This document shows, one piece after another, positions 33,567 to 36,555 of a DNA stretch of 36,555 bases. A model generated the notes under the pieces. It had not been told where the DNA came from, did no database searches, and saw only the letters and a program-made list of their open reading frames with translations. The DNA is from CAYURR01 sp964446745 (GTDB lineage Bacteria; Bacillota; Clostridia; Lachnospirales; WQUN01). How positions within the stretch are numbered: the first letter of the stretch is position 1; the number at the start of each line of letters is the position of its first letter. Where the stretch lies: the NCBI GenBank assembly GCA_964446745.1, contig CAYURR010000007.1, forward strand, positions 1 through 36,555, in the 5' to 3' direction. The position numbers were made by a program, and so were the translations under genes.

Positions 33567-34586
33567 ATGTCAGTTACTATCAAGGATGTAGCTAAGCATG
33601 CCGGTGTGAGTATCGGCACGGTATCACGGGCGTTGAACAATTATCCGGATATATCACCGAGCACAAAAGAGAAGATTCTGCAATCCGTAAGCGAATTGGG
33701 CTATACCCCAAACATCATAGGCAGAGGTCTGTCTTCCAAGATGCCGTTAAACATAGGCGTTATCTTTTCCGGATTATTGGACAGCAATCCCTATGACGGT
33801 CAATGGGCGCTCATCCTAAAAGGTATATATCGATATGCGTTCAAAGCCGGCTTGGAGGTCTCCGTATACGCCACAGATTCCGCTCATCAAAAGCAAAAGA
33901 CCTATGCTCAGTTTTGCAGGGAGCGTAATATCGGAGGAGCAATTTTGAGCGGTATTACGATCACAGACGAATATTTTAAGGAGCTTGTGCAGTCCGAAAT
34001 ACCGTGTGTGGTACTTGATGTACCTATTGTGCAAGATCTGGTAGGCTGTCTGTCTATCGATAATGAAAAAGCCATCGGCGAACTGATTGAATATCTGATC
34101 TGCCAGGGCAACAGACGGTTTTGCGTTATTGCAGGCACTCAGAATGCCGCGGTCACTTTAGAAAGGCTATCGGGCATACGAAAGACGCTCGCGGCACATT
34201 CGATACCGCTTGCAGATGATAACGTGATCTACTGTGATTTTAACGAGGAGATGGCATATTCTGCGGCGAAGTCATACATAGAAGAAAACGGATGCGGCGT
34301 TGATATATTTGTCTGCATGAGCGATGTAATGGCCTTGGGTGTAGTCAGAGCGATATGGGATTTGGGATATACAGTACCCGGGGACTTCAATGTAACAGGC
34401 TTTGATGATATCCCGGTAGCGCAGTATGTCAGACCCCGATTGACCACGGTCAGGCAGGATGTATCATTGATCGGATATGAAGGGACTAAACTTTTGGAGC
34501 GGATAATGACCGATGCCTCTAAGGGTGATAGGATTATCGTACCGCACACTTTGGTAATACGTGACAGCGTCAGAAAACGGTCCTGA
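33567..34586 (+). CDS. LacI-family transcriptional regulator
   Basis: 339 aa from the ATG at 33567, where MSVTIKDVAKHAGVSIGTVS gives the N-terminal HTH directly; the GTG at 33555 would only add four residues, and GTAGGTGG sits at ribosome-binding distance from the ATG. The hinge helix follows, then the periplasmic-binding-like sensor domain (DIFVCMSDVMALGVVRA, VTGFDDIPVAQYVRPRLTTV). It probably represses its own gene and the downstream permease operon through matching CG-centred palindromes, and is released by a sugar. The inducer is unknown. Confidence 0.94.
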   Translation: MSVTIKDVAKHAGVSIGTVSRALNNYPDISPSTKEKILQSVSELGYTPNIIGRGLSSKMPLNIGVIFSGLLDSNPYDGQWALILKGIYRYAFKAGLEVSVYATDSAHQKQKTYAQFCRERNIGGAILSGITITDEYFKELVQSEIPCVVLDVPIVQDLVGCLSIDNEKAIGELIEYLICQGNRRFCVIAGTQNAAVTLERLSGIRKTLAAHSIPLADDNVIYCDFNEEMAYSAAKSYIEENGCGVDIFVCMSDVMALGVVRAIWDLGYTVPGDFNVTGFDDIPVAQYVRPRLTTVRQDVSLIGYEGTKLLERIMTDASKGDRIIVPHTLVIRDSVRKRS

Positions 34587-34613
34587 CGCATCACGTCGGT
34601 TTTATTTTTTTTA
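34582..34613 (+). terminator. Probable terminator after the lacI-type gene
   Basis: CCtGACG (34582-34588) pairs with CGTCGG (34594-34599) with one bulge, followed by TTTTATTTTTTTT. The left arm overlaps the stop codon. It would separate regulator from transporter transcription. Confidence 0.5.
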
Positions 34614-34623
34614 CCCATTTACG

Positions 34624-34633
34624 AAAACGTTTT
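34624..34633 (+). promoter_or_regulatory. LacI-family operator 2 before the permease operon
   Basis: AAAACGTTTT palindrome, identical over 13 bases (with TGA) to operator 1. It lies 30 bp before the permease ATG. A TATAAG sequence at 34644-34649 could be a -10 box, placing the operator in the promoter core, but the -35 is not clear. Confidence 0.65.
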
Positions 34634-34663
34634 TGAGGCATGTTATAAGGAAGGGTGGTAAAG

Positions 34664-35599
34664 ATGCCGACAAAAGTCATTAAGAAGAATTCTTTTGTAT
34701 GGGAAATGAAACGTAATTGGGGATATTACCTACTGATGATCCCTGCGGCTGTATTTTTGTTTTTGTTTGCTTACATGCCTCTGCCGGGCATAGTTGTTGC
34801 ATTTATGGATTTCAACTTCGTTGACAAATTCAAAAGCGAGATTGTAGGTCTGGACAATTTCAAGTTCTATTTCAACAGCCCATATTTCTTTCGTACCACA
34901 TTCAATACCATATTCCTAAACGCAAACAGCATTGTCATAGGCACATTTATCAGCGTAACAGTGGCTATCGTGTTGAACGAAATACGAAACGGTATATCAA
35001 AAAAGGTATTCCAAAACGCAATGTTCCTACCGTATTTCTTTTCCGCGGTTGTCGTGGGAAAGCTGGTAACCAATATCGTGTTCTCCGACCAGCTCGGTGT
35101 GGCCAACCAGATTGTAACGTTTTTCGGCGGTGAGCAGATAACGTGGTCGCGTATCGCCGAGCCATGGCCATGGATCATTATCTTTACCGGTATATGGAAG
35201 GGGACGGGTTACTCGTCGATCATCTATCTTGCGAGTATCACGGGTATAGACAGCGAAATGTTTGAGGCGGCCTCGATAGACGGTGCTACACGCTGGCAAC
35301 AGATTTGGCATATCACGATACCAATGCTGCTGCCAACGATCATCACGTTGATGTTACTGAGCATAGGAGGCATGCTACGCGGAGACTTCGGTACGATCTA
35401 CTCGATCATAGGAGACAATGGTCTGCTGTTTAAATATACCGATGTCATCGATACATACATATTCCGCGCTATCAAACAGGCGGCGGACTTCGGCCCAACA
35501 GCCGCGGTCAGCTTATACCAGTCGGTAATGGGTTTCATCCTCGTATGGGGCTCAAATACTCTCGTTAAATTATATGATAAAGACTATGCGATCTTTTAA
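34664..35599 (+). CDS. ABC sugar transporter permease, LplB/UgpA type
   Basis: 311 aa from the ATG at 34664, with AGGAAGGG 8 bp upstream; a GTG at 34655 is in frame but lies within this site. TM1 (YYLLMIPAAVFLFLFAYMP) is followed by LPGIVVAFMDFNF and VGLDNFKFYF. The EAA loop reads FEAASIDGATRWQQIWHITI and the end KLYDKDYAIF is typical. It pairs with the next gene. Regulated by the LacI-type repressor upstream, judging from the shared operator. A binding protein is expected beyond the right edge. Confidence 0.94.
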   Translation: MPTKVIKKNSFVWEMKRNWGYYLLMIPAAVFLFLFAYMPLPGIVVAFMDFNFVDKFKSEIVGLDNFKFYFNSPYFFRTTFNTIFLNANSIVIGTFISVTVAIVLNEIRNGISKKVFQNAMFLPYFFSAVVVGKLVTNIVFSDQLGVANQIVTFFGGEQITWSRIAEPWPWIIIFTGIWKGTGYSSIIYLASITGIDSEMFEAASIDGATRWQQIWHITIPMLLPTIITLMLLSIGGMLRGDFGTIYSIIGDNGLLFKYTDVIDTYIFRAIKQAADFGPTAAVSLYQSVMGFILVWGSNTLVKLYDKDYAIF

Positions 35600-35613
35600 T
35601 CCCGGAGGTCATT

Positions 35614-36489
35614 ATGAATGAAGTCAAAGGTAAAAACGATTGGGTTGTTCAACTTATATTGAACGTATTTATGGCTGTGTTTGCCATTTCTTGTCTTTAT
35701 CCTGTGGTATTAACGTTGATGGTCTCATTCAGCAGCGAGATGAGCGTAGTAAAAAACGGCTACAGGCTTATCCCTGAGGAGTTTTCTCTTATCTCGTATA
35801 AGCTCGTTTTTCAGGACAAAGCCATTTATTCCGCGTACGGGGTATCGATATTCGTTACCGTCGTAGGTACCGCGTTATCCCTGTTGCTATGTGGTATGGC
35901 CGGTTATGCACTGTCGGTTCAGCGCGTAAAGTACCGCAACGCTGTAGCTATGTTTTTCTACCTGCCAATGATTTTCAGCGCCGGTCTTTTGCCTTGGTAC
36001 CTGGTTTGCACACAGGTGTTGAAGCTCACAAACAGTATATGGGCGCTTATATTGCCCATGCTCGTTTCGCCGTTTAATGTGTTTTTGATGAGAAATTATT
36101 TCAGAACCATACCACCTTCCTTGATAGAAGCGGCTGAGATAGATGGCTGCTCAATATTAAAAACCTTCTTTTCTATTATCTTACCCCTGTCTACACCCAT
36201 CCTGGCCACCGTATCGTTGTTTATCGGGCTGGCTTATTGGAACGACTGGGGACACGCGCTCTGGTTTATCAGCAGCAGAGAATTATTTCCGCTACAATAT
36301 ATGCTGTACCGTATCCAATCTGTTATTGATTTTATTAGGCAAAACGGTTCCATGGGTAACATAGAAATACCCGCCCAGACATTCCAAATCGCAACGCTGT
36401 TTATCACAATCGGGCCTATCATACTTCTGTATCCGTTTGTGCAGCGTTATTTTGTCAAGGGCATAATGGTAGGAGCAGTAAAGGGTTAA
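35614..36489 (+). CDS. ABC sugar transporter permease, LplC/YtcP type
   Basis: 291 aa. N-terminal QLILNVFMAVFAISCLYPVV helix, FSAGLLPWYLV, the EAA loop (IEAAEIDGCSILKTFFSIIL), AYWNDWGHALWF and the closing YFVKGIMVGAVKG identify the family. CGGAGGT precedes the ATG, 14 bp after the previous stop. It is the third permease pair in the window; the pairs are clearly related but not near-identical, so they are paralogues and not recent duplicates. Confidence 0.94.
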   Translation: MNEVKGKNDWVVQLILNVFMAVFAISCLYPVVLTLMVSFSSEMSVVKNGYRLIPEEFSLISYKLVFQDKAIYSAYGVSIFVTVVGTALSLLLCGMAGYALSVQRVKYRNAVAMFFYLPMIFSAGLLPWYLVCTQVLKLTNSIWALILPMLVSPFNVFLMRNYFRTIPPSLIEAAEIDGCSILKTFFSIILPLSTPILATVSLFIGLAYWNDWGHALWFISSRELFPLQYMLYRIQSVIDFIRQNGSMGNIEIPAQTFQIATLFITIGPIILLYPFVQRYFVKGIMVGAVKG

Positions 36490-36523
36490 ACATAAAAACT
36501 TAAATGATAATAAAGATAGCTCA

Positions 36524-36552
36524 TGTACAAAAATCACCAACAATGGTATAAT
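36524..36552 (+). promoter_or_regulatory. Candidate promoter at the right edge
   Basis: TGTACA (36524-36529), 17 bp, TATAAT (36547-36552). It could drive a gene just outside the window, perhaps the missing solute-binding protein. Confidence 0.4.
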
Positions 36553-36555
36553 ATG

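Noticed and set aside
1..36555. tRNA, rRNA, CRISPR, insertion sequences or prophage
   Set aside because: No cloverleaf, regular spaced repeat array, transposase, integrase or phage structural gene was recognised; the holin-like peptide belongs to a toxin module and not to a lysis cassette.

Overview
The window looks like the chromosome of a carbohydrate-fermenting, mid-to-low-GC Gram-positive anaerobe, most likely a member of the Clostridia (Bacillota). The reasons are strong AGGAGG-type ribosome binding sites, GTG/TTG starts, frequent ATA isoleucine codons, LplB/YtcP-type ABC sugar permease pairs, a NhaC antiporter, and a type I toxin of the short holin-like kind. I cannot name a genus. No tRNA, rRNA, CRISPR array, transposase or phage structural gene was recognised.

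Region 1 (1-6130, + strand) is the 3' part of a sugar-uptake operon. It holds an ABC permease cut by the window edge, a second permease, a uroporphyrinogen-decarboxylase-fold protein, a PfkB-type kinase, a family GH4 glycosidase and a NagB-like amino-sugar-phosphate deaminase. The operon ends in a long dyad terminator (6139-6217) facing a convergent MFS exporter gene (7408-6224, - strand).

Region 2 (7409-17850) is a complete glycan-utilisation locus: an AraC regulator, a lipoprotein solute-binding protein, two permeases, and three glycosidases without signal peptides (a GH101/GH129-like enzyme, a GH36-type enzyme and a GH4 enzyme with the alpha-galactosidase CHSV motif). A 21-bp-spaced direct repeat abutting the -35 box is a good candidate AraC operator. 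The design suggests import of intact alpha-Gal or alpha-GalNAc oligosaccharides and their breakdown in the cytoplasm.

Region 3 (17851-18240) is an unlabelled type I toxin-antitoxin module. A 36-aa membrane peptide is expressed from one promoter and faced by a perfect TTGACA-N17-TATAAT promoter on the other strand. A second copy of the same promoter/terminator framework lies at about 7524-7655, with the toxin exactly missing.

Region 4 is a GH38 alpha-mannosidase on the - strand (21410-18270), transcribed divergently from a long + strand operon (21539-32268): tex, a nhaC-like antiporter, a DUF2156-like acyltransferase, a 970-aa sensor-MFS fusion, a 918-aa sensor-HAMP-class III cyclase, and a small Cys-rich gene interrupted by an in-frame TAG. 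The two large proteins share the same N-terminal architecture (TM, beta-propeller-like ectodomain, TM, TM, Cache/PDC-like ectodomain, TM). One is joined to a transporter and the other to a probable adenylate cyclase. This pair is the best candidate for an undescribed system.

Region 5 (32300-36555) has an M42 aminopeptidase on the - strand, then a LacI regulator and another ABC permease pair on the + strand. Both the lacI gene and the permease operon carry the same AAAACGTTTT-type palindromic operator. The window ends at a probable promoter for a further gene.
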